From: Bacteroides sp.
GTDB lineage: Bacteria > Bacteroidota > Bacteroidia > Bacteroidales > Muribaculaceae
Assembly (NCBI GenBank): GCA_014802325.1
Contig: JAAVCK010000009.1
Coordinates: 1 to 64,000, forward strand
Length of the DNA stretch: 64,000 bases
Direction of reading: 5' to 3'
Under the pieces are notes generated by a model. That model worked only from the letters and a program-made list of their open reading frames with translations. It was not told the DNA's origin and searched no databases. Of this stretch, positions 56,301 through 64,000 are shown in pieces. A program made the position numbers and the translations under genes. How positions within the stretch are numbered: the first letter of the stretch is position 1; every line of letters starts with the position of its first letter.

Positions 56301-57410
56301 ATGTCAGAAAATTCATTATTACAGCGCCTCGACGGTATCGAATCAAGATTTGAGGAAGTATCTACTCTCATCACCGACCCGTCGGTGATAGCCGATATGA
56401 AGCGCTATGTTAAGCTGTCGAAAGAATACAAGGATCTTGAAAAGCTCACTGCCGCCACGCGACGCTACCGCGATCTTCTCGGCAATGTCGACGAAGCTAA
56501 GGAGATACTTGACTCGGAGTCAGATCCTGAGATGAGAGCCATGGCCCGCGAGCAGCTTGATCAGGCCGGCGAAGCTATCCCGGCTCTTGAGGAAGAGATA
56601 AAACTCCTTCTCATCCCCGCTGATCCCGAAGACAGTAAGAATGCTATTCTGGAGATTCGTGGTGGTACCGGAGGCGATGAAGCAGCCATATTTGCCGGCG
56701 ACCTCTACAAAATGTACGTAAAATATTGCGAATCGCGTGGATGGAACGTAGCCGTAACGAGTTTCAGCGAGGGAGCGGCCGGTGGCTTCAAGGAAATTAT
56801 CATGGCCGTGTCGGGCGACAATGTTTATGGCACGCTGAAATATGAAAGCGGTGTGCACCGCGTGCAGCGTGTGCCTGCCACTGAGACCCAGGGACGCGTG
56901 CACACGTCGGCCGCTACGGTAGCGGTGCTCCCCGAGGCGGAGGCTTTCGACGTGGAAATCAACGAAGGAGAAATCAAATGGGATACTTTCCGCTCGGGTG
57001 GTGCCGGTGGTCAGAATGTCAATAAGGTTGAATCGGGCGTGCGCCTGCGCTACATGTGGAAAAATCCTGTCACCGGCGAAAGCGAGGAGATTCTTATCGA
57101 ATGTACCGAGACTCGCGACCAGCCTAAAAACAAGGAAAGAGCGCTCAGTCGTCTCCGTACGTTTATCTACGACAAGGAGCACCGAAAGTATCTCGACGAT
57201 ATAGCTTCGCGCCGCAAGACTCTCGTATCGACCGGTGACCGCTCTGCCAAGATACGCACCTACAATTACCCGCAGGGACGAGTGACCGACCACCGCATCA
57301 ACTATACAATTTATAATCTTCAGGCATTTGTAGGTGGTGACATTCAGGAGGTGATCGACCGACTGACTATTGCCGAAAATGCTGAGAAACTCAAGGAATC
57401 AGAATTATAA
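56301..57410 (+). CDS. prfA: Peptide chain release factor 1
   Basis: A 369-residue factor ending translation at UAA and UAG. GGQ motif in SGGAGGQNVNKVESGVRL, RF1-type recognition loop near PATETQGRVHT (PAT in place of PVT/PAT), and C-terminal TYNYPQGRVTDHRI. Two bases separate it from sdaA. The presence of a normal RF1 is relevant to the amber-interrupted receptor at 31578, arguing that UAG is read as stop here. Confidence 0.96.
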   Translation: MSENSLLQRLDGIESRFEEVSTLITDPSVIADMKRYVKLSKEYKDLEKLTAATRRYRDLLGNVDEAKEILDSESDPEMRAMAREQLDQAGEAIPALEEEIKLLLIPADPEDSKNAILEIRGGTGGDEAAIFAGDLYKMYVKYCESRGWNVAVTSFSEGAAGGFKEIIMAVSGDNVYGTLKYESGVHRVQRVPATETQGRVHTSAATVAVLPEAEAFDVEINEGEIKWDTFRSGGAGGQNVNKVESGVRLRYMWKNPVTGESEEILIECTETRDQPKNKERALSRLRTFIYDKEHRKYLDDIASRRKTLVSTGDRSAKIRTYNYPQGRVTDHRINYTIYNLQAFVGGDIQEVIDRLTIAENAEKLKESEL

Positions 57411-57422
57411 CTGAATTATACC

Positions 57423-59159
57423 ATGGAACCCGTTAACTCTTCTCAATCGCCTCGGGCAAAATCCCGAATTTCATTCCAGACATTATGCACCGCGTTTGAA
57501 AATGCTACGCGCCGATTTCCTGTTACCGTAATATATGTAGCGCTTTTCACTTTCTGGTCCATATCGGAGATATGCTCCCGTTATCATGACGCCACAGATC
57601 TTGAATCAGCCATTTGGTATCTGACATCGGTGGGAATGCTGCTGACTTTGGCAGTAAGTATCTGGTGCGAATTTCTCGGCCGTAAAAGCACGATACCACA
57701 GTGTATAGCAAATGTATTGCTTATAGCCGACAGCATATATATAATGTGCTGCGGTTTTTACTATGATTCCGTATGGGGACTGAGTCGCACAGCGCTCATA
57801 ACCGGCCTTGTAATCGCCATACTGTTTGTGCCGGCAAGAAAATCTTATGCTTGGAATTTTACCCTGTCGCAACTTCGCGGACTCGTGATATGCGCCGCTT
57901 ATTCATTAGTGTCGATCATTGCAGTCGGGCTGATATTCCTTACAATTGGCACTCTTTTCAATCTTAATAATTTCGACAAGCCCATGTTCAGCTTCATGGT
58001 GCTTCTCGGATTTACCCTGCCGGCCATAATATTTCTACACCTTGTCCCTGACAGAAAAGAATCTGAAGAAAATGAGCGTGAATTTCGTGCTACAAAATTT
58101 GGTTGTGGTACAGCCAAATATTTCCTTCTCCCGCTCACGGTAGTTTACATGATAATCCTTTATGTGTATGGTATAAAAATACTTGTTACATGGGAACTGC
58201 CCGATGGTGGAGTTTGTTGGTCTGTAACCTTGCTTACGGCAGCCGTATTGGCAACATGCTTTTTTCTCGAAGGAGTGCGACGCACGATTCCTGATGACGC
58301 TCTTACTCTTAAAGCTCTCCGCTATCTCCCCGGTACCCTGCTTCCGCTTCTTGTGTTGATGAGCGTGGCGGTAATTTATCGCATATGTCAATATGGATTG
58401 ACACTGCCACGACTTTATATGCTCACTTTCAATATATGGAGCTATTGTATCGTGATCTACATGAGTGTTACCAAGACAAAAATACTCAATACAGTCGCAT
58501 TGTCGTTTGCTGTAGTATTTGTGGCAACATCGATTTTACCGTTTGCAAATTATAAGACAATCACTGATGCACTCATGCGCAAACGTCTTATTAATGAAAT
58601 GACGGCGGCCGGATTTGACAGCCTTCCAGTAGAAAAGAATGATTTTCTGAAGGTATTTGTCACTCTGCCACAAGCGACCCGAACTGACATCAGGACTACT
58701 CTTGAATATCTCGATTCCTATAAAAGACATGCCAATATCGACGACATCATAATCTTTGAAGAAAATCATATTCATGAAATCTTCTGGGGCCTGGATTACA
58801 ACGATGAGTTAATAGAGTCGGAACGAATTATCGATCTCAGCAATTCCGACACCCGTATTCCCGTGCCTGCCGGATATAACTACGCAGCAAGGGATTATTT
58901 CTCAAAACAACAACTCATTCTTAAATCAGGTCAGGCAGCCGTAGTGATTGATAGTGTAACGTTCGCAATCCCGCTCGATTCCCTATGCGGACTTAAAAGT
59001 TCTGACAAGTTTGAAGGTATATCACTTTATCCGCTTTCCGGGTCAACAGATTCGGTATATGTTACAAAAAGCATAGACATAATCCTGTCAGACAAAAACA
59101 GCGCCGATAAAGATCGTTTTTTCAAGTTTTATTCCACCGGTTTGGTATTTACTAAATAA
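57423..59159 (+). CDS. DUF4153 multi-pass membrane protein
   Basis: A 578-residue inner-membrane protein with about ten to twelve hydrophobic segments in residues 30-380, then a ~180-residue soluble C-terminal part rich in Asp and Ser. The N-terminal LCTAFENATRRFPVTVIY and the region around LPGTLLPLLVLMSVAVIYRI match the DUF4153 pattern of Bacteroidota. Function unknown. Between prfA (12-base gap) and pyrF (18-base gap), hence probably cotranscribed. Confidence 0.83.
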   Translation: MEPVNSSQSPRAKSRISFQTLCTAFENATRRFPVTVIYVALFTFWSISEICSRYHDATDLESAIWYLTSVGMLLTLAVSIWCEFLGRKSTIPQCIANVLLIADSIYIMCCGFYYDSVWGLSRTALITGLVIAILFVPARKSYAWNFTLSQLRGLVICAAYSLVSIIAVGLIFLTIGTLFNLNNFDKPMFSFMVLLGFTLPAIIFLHLVPDRKESEENEREFRATKFGCGTAKYFLLPLTVVYMIILYVYGIKILVTWELPDGGVCWSVTLLTAAVLATCFFLEGVRRTIPDDALTLKALRYLPGTLLPLLVLMSVAVIYRICQYGLTLPRLYMLTFNIWSYCIVIYMSVTKTKILNTVALSFAVVFVATSILPFANYKTITDALMRKRLINEMTAAGFDSLPVEKNDFLKVFVTLPQATRTDIRTTLEYLDSYKRHANIDDIIIFEENHIHEIFWGLDYNDELIESERIIDLSNSDTRIPVPAGYNYAARDYFSKQQLILKSGQAAVVIDSVTFAIPLDSLCGLKSSDKFEGISLYPLSGSTDSVYVTKSIDIILSDKNSADKDRFFKFYSTGLVFTK

Positions 59160-59177
59160 CATTAACCTACATATACA

Positions 59178-60008
59178 ATGAATAAAGAAGCAATCGTAGA
59201 ACAGATACGCAAGAAAGGTTCATTCCTCTGCGTGGGTCTTGACACTGACATCAAGAAAATCCCCAAGCATCTCCTTGAAAAGGAAGACCCGATATTTGAG
59301 TTCAACAAAGCCATAATCGATGCTACTGCCAAATATTGTGTGGCCTACAAGCCCAACCTTGCTTTCTATGAAAGCCTCGGCATCAAAGGATGGGAAGCTC
59401 TTGAACGCACTGTAAAATATATTCGCGATAACTATCCGGAGCAATTTATCATAGCCGACGCAAAGCGCGGCGACATAGGCAATACGTCGTCGCTCTATGC
59501 ACGCGCCTTCTTTGAAAGTCTCGGTGTCGACGCTCTGACCGTGGCTCCCTACATGGGCGAGGACAGCGTGAAACCTTTCCTTGCCTACGAAGGAAAGTGG
59601 GTTATTCTCCTTGCTCTGACCTCCAATCCCGGTTCTCATGACTTCCAGTTCACTACTGACACCAAAGGAGAACGTCTGTTTGAGCAGGTGCTTGAAAAAG
59701 CACAGAAATGGGGCACTACTGATAATCTGATGTTTGTAGTTGGCGCCACACAGGGCTCACTTTTCAGCGACGTACGCCGTGTGGCACCCGAAAGTTTCCT
59801 CCTTGTTCCCGGCGTGGGAGCGCAGGGAGGCAGTCTGGAAGAAGTGGCCAAGTGGGGCATGAATTCAGAGTGTGGTCTTCTTGTCAACTCTTCGCGTGGC
59901 ATCATCTATGCTTCGTCGGGTGAGGACTTTGCCGAAGCTGCCGCCAATGAAGCACGCCTGCTCCGCGACCACATGACCATACTTCTGAGCACCTACGGAG
60001 TAATCTGA
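59178..60008 (+). CDS. pyrF: Orotidine 5'-phosphate decarboxylase (group 2)
   Basis: A 276-residue TIM-barrel enzyme making UMP from OMP, the last step of pyrimidine synthesis. Motifs: [37 protein letters not shown] (catalytic Lys/Asp), [22 protein letters not shown]. Length and motif layout fit the PyrF group common in Bacteroidota rather than the E. coli type. Last gene of the run from gpmI. Confidence 0.95.
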   Translation: MNKEAIVEQIRKKGSFLCVGLDTDIKKIPKHLLEKEDPIFEFNKAIIDATAKYCVAYKPNLAFYESLGIKGWEALERTVKYIRDNYPEQFIIADAKRGDIGNTSSLYARAFFESLGVDALTVAPYMGEDSVKPFLAYEGKWVILLALTSNPGSHDFQFTTDTKGERLFEQVLEKAQKWGTTDNLMFVVGATQGSLFSDVRRVAPESFLLVPGVGAQGGSLEEVAKWGMNSECGLLVNSSRGIIYASSGEDFAEAAANEARLLRDHMTILLSTYGVI

Positions 60009-60077
60009 AATAACTTCGTCGCATAAATTTTTAGAGATTTTTCCGGGGATTTCAGTAGAAGTTCCCGGAAAAAACCT

Positions 60078-60085
60078 TAACTTTG
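60078..60085 (+). promoter_or_regulatory. -7 promoter element of nusB
   Basis: TAACTTTG on the plus strand, exact consensus, 41 bases upstream of the nusB ATG. Confidence 0.55.
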
Positions 60086-60126
60086 CAGTCGCAAAATTTC
60101 AAAAAAGAGTTTTAGAAATAGCCAGT

Positions 60127-61569
60127 ATGATAAATCGAGTTTTGATCCGTATCAAGGTAGTACAGATGCTCTACAGCTACCTTCTGAGCCGCAGCGAATT
60201 TAAAATCATTCCTGCTCCCGACACCACAGCCACCCGCGACCGTAAATACGCTTATAAGTTATATCTCGATTTACTGCTGCTGATTCTTCAGATGTCGGGC
60301 TATGAGATCAGTGGAGCAAATCCGCTACGTGGCGTGGCTCTCGACAAGCATCTCAACCGCAATCTTCTTGCCAAGTCGCTCAATTCGCTTGACGAACTCC
60401 GTGCCATCATACTCGAAGGTCGTAAAGATCTCAAGGCGTTTTCAGCCGTTCTTCCTGATCTCTATGAGTCCATCAAGCATCTTCCTGCCTACCGCAGCCA
60501 CATCCGCAAAAAGAAAGTGGAACTGAAAGACGACGTCGAACTCTGGATCTCAATTCTTTCAAGCCTGCTCGCTAAAGACGAACGCTTCATCACAGCCGCC
60601 CGCACCGACGTCGATTTCACAATACGCGGCTTCGAGTCCGGAATCGAGATGGCTGTAGACACACTGCGCGGCTACAACGACAATCGCCAGCTTTTCATTC
60701 AGGCCCGCAACTCTCTCACCAACTCGCTCGACAAAGCCCACGAACTCTATTTCCAACTTCTCGCTCTCATAGTGGAAATCACCAAGGCTGAGGCTCAGCG
60801 TCTTGATGAAGGCCGCAACAAGTTCCTCCCTACCGACGCTGATCTTCACCCCAACACCAAACTGGCCGACAACCGTCTCGCCAAAGTGCTTGAGGCTTCC
60901 CCCCGAATGGAAGAATACATCAAGGACGGACGCACTTATTGGACCGACGAGCCTATTTTCATTATGTCGCTTCTCAATAAGATCCGTTCATCGGAAATCT
61001 ACGAGCAGTATATGGATTCGTATCGCGACGACATAGAGGAGGACTGCGAATTCTGGCGCAACATATTCCGCAACATCATACTTCCCGGCGATGATCTGGC
61101 CGAAATGCTCGAATCAAAGAGCGTGTATTGGAACGATGACCTCCATGTAATCGGTACATTTGTACTGAAAACGATCCGCCGTCTTGCCCATACCGACGGC
61201 GGCGAACCCACCGACAGTGACTTCCTTCCCCAGTTTAAGGACGATGAAGACCGCAACTTCGGTCCCGAACTTTTCATCACAGCTATCGACAACTTCGATG
61301 ACTACAAGGAACTCATCAACCGATTTGTCAACACCCGACAGTGGGATACCGACCGACTCGCGTTCATGGACATTGTGATCATGGTGACGGCTCTGGCCGA
61401 GATACTCAACTATCCCGCCATCCCCGTGCCCGTATCGCTCAACGAGTATATCGAGATAGCCAACCACTACTCTACTCCTCGCAGCGGACAGTTTATCAAC
61501 GGTATTCTCTACTCCGTGCTCCATTATCTTAAAGAACAAGGCAAATTACTGAAGGAAATTGAAAAATAA
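60127..61569 (+). CDS. nusB: NusB-family transcription antitermination protein, greatly extended
   Basis: A 480-residue protein whose ends match NusB: N-terminal NRVLIRIKVVQMLYSYL and C-terminal WDTDRLAFMDIVIMVTALAE, PVPVSLNEYIEIANHYS, GQFINGILYSV. The middle (about 40-395) is a helical, charged insertion far longer than the 139-residue E. coli NusB and longer than the ~310-residue Bacteroides form as I recall. NusB joins NusE (S10) at boxA of rRNA transcripts. A promoter for yajC lies over its end. Confidence 0.85.
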   Translation: MINRVLIRIKVVQMLYSYLLSRSEFKIIPAPDTTATRDRKYAYKLYLDLLLLILQMSGYEISGANPLRGVALDKHLNRNLLAKSLNSLDELRAIILEGRKDLKAFSAVLPDLYESIKHLPAYRSHIRKKKVELKDDVELWISILSSLLAKDERFITAARTDVDFTIRGFESGIEMAVDTLRGYNDNRQLFIQARNSLTNSLDKAHELYFQLLALIVEITKAEAQRLDEGRNKFLPTDADLHPNTKLADNRLAKVLEASPRMEEYIKDGRTYWTDEPIFIMSLLNKIRSSEIYEQYMDSYRDDIEEDCEFWRNIFRNIILPGDDLAEMLESKSVYWNDDLHVIGTFVLKTIRRLAHTDGGEPTDSDFLPQFKDDEDRNFGPELFITAIDNFDDYKELINRFVNTRQWDTDRLAFMDIVIMVTALAEILNYPAIPVPVSLNEYIEIANHYSTPRSGQFINGILYSVLHYLKEQGKLLKEIEK

Positions 61570-61573
61570 TTCC

Positions 61574-61581
61574 TATCTTTG
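61574..61581 (+). promoter_or_regulatory. -7 promoter element of yajC
   Basis: TATCTTTG on the plus strand, exact consensus, starting just after the nusB stop; the predicted start near 61587 gives a 30-base leader to yajC. Confidence 0.55.
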
Positions 61582-61616
61582 CCACAAACTAATCACCTAA
61601 AAAACTTATTTAAGAC

Positions 61617-61934
61617 ATGACTTTACTTGCAGCTCAAGGTAACGCCGGAGGATGGGAAAACCTTATCCTCATCGTAGTTCTTATCGCCATCTTCTACTTC
61701 TTCATGATCCGTCCTCAGACCAAGCGTCAGAACGAAATCAAGAAGTTCCGCGAAGGTCTCAAACCCGGCGACAATGTAGTGACCGCCGGTGGCATCTACG
61801 GCAAGATCAAGAAAGTGCAGGATACTACTTTCGTAGTCGAAGTTACTTCAGGCGTATCGCTCACTATCGACAAGAATTCAGTATATCCCTCCGCCCTCGA
61901 AGCCGGCAACGATAACCAGGCTCAGAATCAGTAA
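61617..61934 (+). CDS. yajC: Preprotein translocase subunit YajC
   Basis: A 105-residue inner-membrane protein with a single N-terminal helix (NLILIVVLIAIFYFFMI), the RPQTKRQNEIKKFR motif, and a small beta domain (LKPGDNVVTAGGIYGKI). It associates with SecDF at the translocon. Followed after 18 bases by the YbbR-like gene. Confidence 0.94.
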   Translation: MTLLAAQGNAGGWENLILIVVLIAIFYFFMIRPQTKRQNEIKKFREGLKPGDNVVTAGGIYGKIKKVQDTTFVVEVTSGVSLTIDKNSVYPSALEAGNDNQAQNQ

Positions 61935-61952
61935 TCACACTCTTCTCCTTTC

Positions 61953-62927
61953 ATGAACGAAAGGCTACAGAAAATCTATCGCAGAATAGAGCAGGCAGTC
62001 CACTCTTCAAGAGGCAGGGATGTTCTGCTCTATCTGCTTTGCGTATGCATAGCCTTCGTTTTCTGGCTGTTTCTGTCGCTCGACACTGAGGTACAGCGTG
62101 ATTTCAATGTCCCGATCGAACTCGTCGACGTGCCTGACAGTATTACAGTCCTCGGCAAAATTCCGTCGACCGTGGAAGTCAACGTAAAAGCCAAGGACTC
62201 CCAACTGCTGCGATTTGAGTGGGGCGGAATGTCGGCAATGAAATTACGTTGGAGCGAATACGTGCGCGACGGTCAGATAGCTATCACCAAAGCTAAACTC
62301 GACACCCGTGTGCGCGACTACTTCGGCCAGTCGGCATTCATCGTAGCTATCCGTCCCGACTCTATCATGCTCCCCTACACCACACTTCCCGGCCGCAAGG
62401 TGAAACTGATAGTCAATGCCGATCTCGAACCCAACTTCCAATACGTTATATCCGGTCCTGTAAAGGCTTCATTTGACTCAGTAACCATATATTCTCCGGT
62501 GGGACTGCCACATTCTCTCACCTCAGTTGAGACCGAACCTTTGATACGGTCCGGCATGAAAGACACCACGAGCTTCGAAATAGCTGTGAAACCTATCGAA
62601 GGATGCCGAATAATCCCCGACAAGGTAACAGTAACTGTGCCGGTAGAGCCGCTGATCGCAAAAAATGTAGGTGTGCAGGTCACTACCTCAAACGTTCCGG
62701 CCAATGCCCGACTCATAACGTTCCCCTCTAAAGTCACGGTCTCATACCTCGTGCCCATAAGCCGATACAACGATGAATACTTGATCAAAGCATTCGTCAA
62801 CTACAACGATGCCCGACGCGGCCAGCAGAAACTGCCTGTAACGCTCTCCAAACTCCCGGCGATATTCCGCTCGCCCTCCATCAACCCCGACAGCGTGGAA
62901 TATATACTTGAAAAAGTAGAGTTATGA
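61953..62927 (+). CDS. YbbR-like domain protein (CdaR-like)
   Basis: A 324-residue protein with one membrane segment (LLYLLCVCIAFVFWLFLSL) and then YbbR-type repeats (VQRDFNVPIELVDVPDSI, GKIPSTVEVNVKAKDS, FEIAVKPIEGCRIIPDKVTVTVPVEP-type). In Firmicutes CdaR regulates the CdaA cyclase; dacA here is 48 kb away in sequence, so a functional link is only suggested. It overlaps coaE by 4 bases. Confidence 0.85.
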   Translation: MNERLQKIYRRIEQAVHSSRGRDVLLYLLCVCIAFVFWLFLSLDTEVQRDFNVPIELVDVPDSITVLGKIPSTVEVNVKAKDSQLLRFEWGGMSAMKLRWSEYVRDGQIAITKAKLDTRVRDYFGQSAFIVAIRPDSIMLPYTTLPGRKVKLIVNADLEPNFQYVISGPVKASFDSVTIYSPVGLPHSLTSVETEPLIRSGMKDTTSFEIAVKPIEGCRIIPDKVTVTVPVEPLIAKNVGVQVTTSNVPANARLITFPSKVTVSYLVPISRYNDEYLIKAFVNYNDARRGQQKLPVTLSKLPAIFRSPSINPDSVEYILEKVEL

Positions 62928-63514
62928 CCGGAGAAAACATCACAATAGCCATCAGCGGAGGGATAGGCAGCGGCAAGTCAGTAGTGTCGCGCATGCTTTC
63001 GGTTATGGGATATGACGTATACGACTGCGACGTCAATGCCAGGAAACTTATGGACGCCGATTCGGCAATAAAAGCAGAAATCGCTTCAGATATATCTCCT
63101 GAAGTCATAATCGACGGCAACATTGACCGAAAAAGGCTTGCACAAATAGTATTTAACGACCCGCTTATGCTGACGCGGCTGAACGATATAGTCCACTCCG
63201 CAGTGCGCCATCATCTCACCACTTATCGCACTGCCCACCGCGGGATACTCTTTTTCGAGTCAGCCATCCTCGCCGAAAGCGGTTTCCACACGTTGGCCGA
63301 CAGGGTCTGGGAAGTGATAGCACCATTAGATCTTCGCATAGAGCGCGTAATGCGCCGCAACAATCTCAGCCGCGAGGAAGTCGAGGCAAGAATCGCTTCG
63401 CAATCAGCCGACTCTATCAGCACGCTCCACCCGGCAGTAGACACCATTGTCAACGATGACGTAATGCCACTGCTTACTCAGGTTTCAAACCTTCTATCCC
63501 GACTCGGCGAATAA
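62924..63514 (+). CDS. coaE: Dephospho-CoA kinase
   Basis: A 196-residue P-loop kinase doing the last step of coenzyme A synthesis. Walker A GGIGSGKS, then YDVYDCDVNARKLMD, FFESAILAESG and RVMRRNNLSREEVEARIASQ. Slightly short of 200, normal. Overlaps the YbbR-like gene in ATGA. Confidence 0.95.
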   Translation: MTGENITIAISGGIGSGKSVVSRMLSVMGYDVYDCDVNARKLMDADSAIKAEIASDISPEVIIDGNIDRKRLAQIVFNDPLMLTRLNDIVHSAVRHHLTTYRTAHRGILFFESAILAESGFHTLADRVWEVIAPLDLRIERVMRRNNLSREEVEARIASQSADSISTLHPAVDTIVNDDVMPLLTQVSNLLSRLGE

Positions 63515-63543
63515 TTATCACACTCCGGGCTTGCTCCGGCTAT

Positions 63544-63684
63544 TCATCTCTTAGCGCATATCTTCATCAAAAAATCTTCAGCCGACATGATGTTACAATC
63601 ATGCCGGCACTTAACATTTATCAGTCCCTCACTCCAACTCGCAAACCATCTGAATTTCTGGGGATTATCCATAACGCGTAGCAT
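63544..63684 (-). CDS. Candidate small ORF, Cys-containing (46 residues)
   Basis: The minus strand from the ATG at 63684 to TGA at 63544 encodes a protein-like 46-residue chain containing MDNPQKFRWFASWSEG and MSAEDFLMKICAKR. The same frame is open for 13 codons further upstream and there encodes CNGCGGCNN (codons at 63717-63691), so the real start may be a non-ATG codon or the gene may be a remnant. The frame lies opposite the leader of the efflux gene. I recognise no family; coding status rests on the composition alone. Confidence 0.3.
   Translation of the reverse strand: MLRVMDNPQKFRWFASWSEGLINVKCRHDCNIMSAEDFLMKICAKR
63581..63608. terminator. Hairpin, possible terminator of coaE transcript
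   Basis: gccgacatgat (63581-63591) pairs with atcatgccggc (63598-63608) with one mismatch around gttaca. It lies 67 bases past the coaE stop. No T-run follows on the plus strand, so a regulatory role is also possible. Confidence 0.35.
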
Positions 63685-63810
63685 CAAGAAATTGTTACAA
63701 CCGCCACAACCGTTACAAAACTGTTACAAATTCTTTAAAAAACCTTAAAAACAAAACTTTATCCCAACGATTTCGGGCAACCATTGTTTAAGTTTCAAAA
63801 GCAATAAACA

Positions 63811-64000
63811 ATGAAAACTTTCACCCACGTTTTAACAGCAATCGCAATGGTTCTGCTCACTTTCGGAACTCTCCGAGCAGCAGACACCGACGCTGAATAT
63901 CTCAGCCGCACGATGCCTCAGACTTGGCATTACGGTGAAGATATCACATCGGTAGCCGACGGCAATGCTGAGTGGTGGAAGAATTTCGGCGACAGCCTTC
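63811..64000 (+). CDS. TolC-family outer-membrane efflux protein (5' part, cut by window edge)
   Basis: The first 63 residues of an exported protein: signal peptide (AIAMVLLTFGTLRAA) and then WWKNFGDSL, the N-terminal signature of outer-membrane factors of RND efflux systems (WW..F.D..L). The rest, with the coiled-coil tunnel, lies beyond the window. The inner-membrane pump and adaptor are expected downstream. A weak -7-like TAAGTTTC lies at 63789-63796. Confidence 0.7.
   Translation, partial: MKTFTHVLTAIAMVLLTFGTLRAADTDAEYLSRTMPQTWHYGEDITSVADGNAEWWKNFGDSL

Noticed and set aside
1-64000. CRISPR array, prophage, restriction or toxin-antitoxin system
   Set aside because: I looked for regularly spaced repeats and for characteristic genes on both strands and saw none; only the left edge suggests a mobile element.

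Overview
The window reads as a chromosome segment of a gut-type Bacteroidota, order Bacteroidales. The evidence is gene content: rprXY, DUF4105, DUF4153, DUF4249, DUF4292 and PCMD families, a Spt-type serine palmitoyltransferase, succinate CoA-transferase, a long NusB and a ~1,110-residue SecA. Repeated TAnnTTTG -7 promoter elements fit as well. Codon and base composition look close to 50% GC, which suggests Muribaculaceae rather than Bacteroides; that family-level guess is weak and made by eye.

Layout. 1-1688: an AT-richer edge with one partial and one unrecognised coiled-coil gene, ending at a tRNA-Ser(UGA) flanked by repeated ggtgtaaa/gggtgta motifs. It looks like the end of an integrated mobile element. 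1904-10095: nhaD, a short ssb, a lipoprotein, a phosphoethanolamine transferase and BamA/TamA-like barrel pair, and a PCMD protein-trmN-CPBP protease cluster. 10151-12367: the rprX-rprY two-component pair. 12597-14235: folP-dacA (folate and c-di-AMP). 14315-25607: a long leftward envelope/secretion cluster: SurA-like chaperone, OstA-like protein, mutL, DUF4105 protein, degenerate alkaline-phosphatase-family protein, secA. 25671-28259: dedA-rpe-queA. 28346-29608: a UDG-superfamily protein and efp. 29707-32573: a DUF4249 lipoprotein with a TonB-dependent receptor interrupted by one in-frame TAG. 32669-36925: aspS, nif3-like, zinc-ribbon coiled-coil protein, slyD. 37077-41480: dut, TPR protein, DUF4292 lipoprotein, EnvC-like protein. 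41452-44505: a glycosyltransferase, a CoA-transferase and a small membrane-anchored protein. 44613-49590: miaB, an InaA-like kinase and lptD. 49766-60008: serB, spt, a MetE/YxjG-like protein, gpmI, sdaA, prfA, DUF4153 protein, pyrF. 60127-64000: nusB, yajC, a YbbR-like protein, coaE and the start of a TolC-family efflux gene.

How the genes fit together. Most of the window is housekeeping. Two themes recur: outer-membrane biogenesis (SurA, OstA-like, LptD, BamA-like, SecA, YajC, EnvC, PEtN transferase, sugar kinase) and translation/tRNA modification (efp, prfA, aspS, miaB, queA, trmN, tRNA-Ser). I did not find a clear new defence or biosynthetic system. The most interesting signals are local: the tRNA-Ser element boundary, an amber-interrupted receptor, two enzyme-family members that appear to have lost their metal ligands, a palindromic bidirectional promoter, two apparently leaderless genes, a start codon inside a perfect palindrome, and a small cysteine-containing ORF upstream of the efflux gene.
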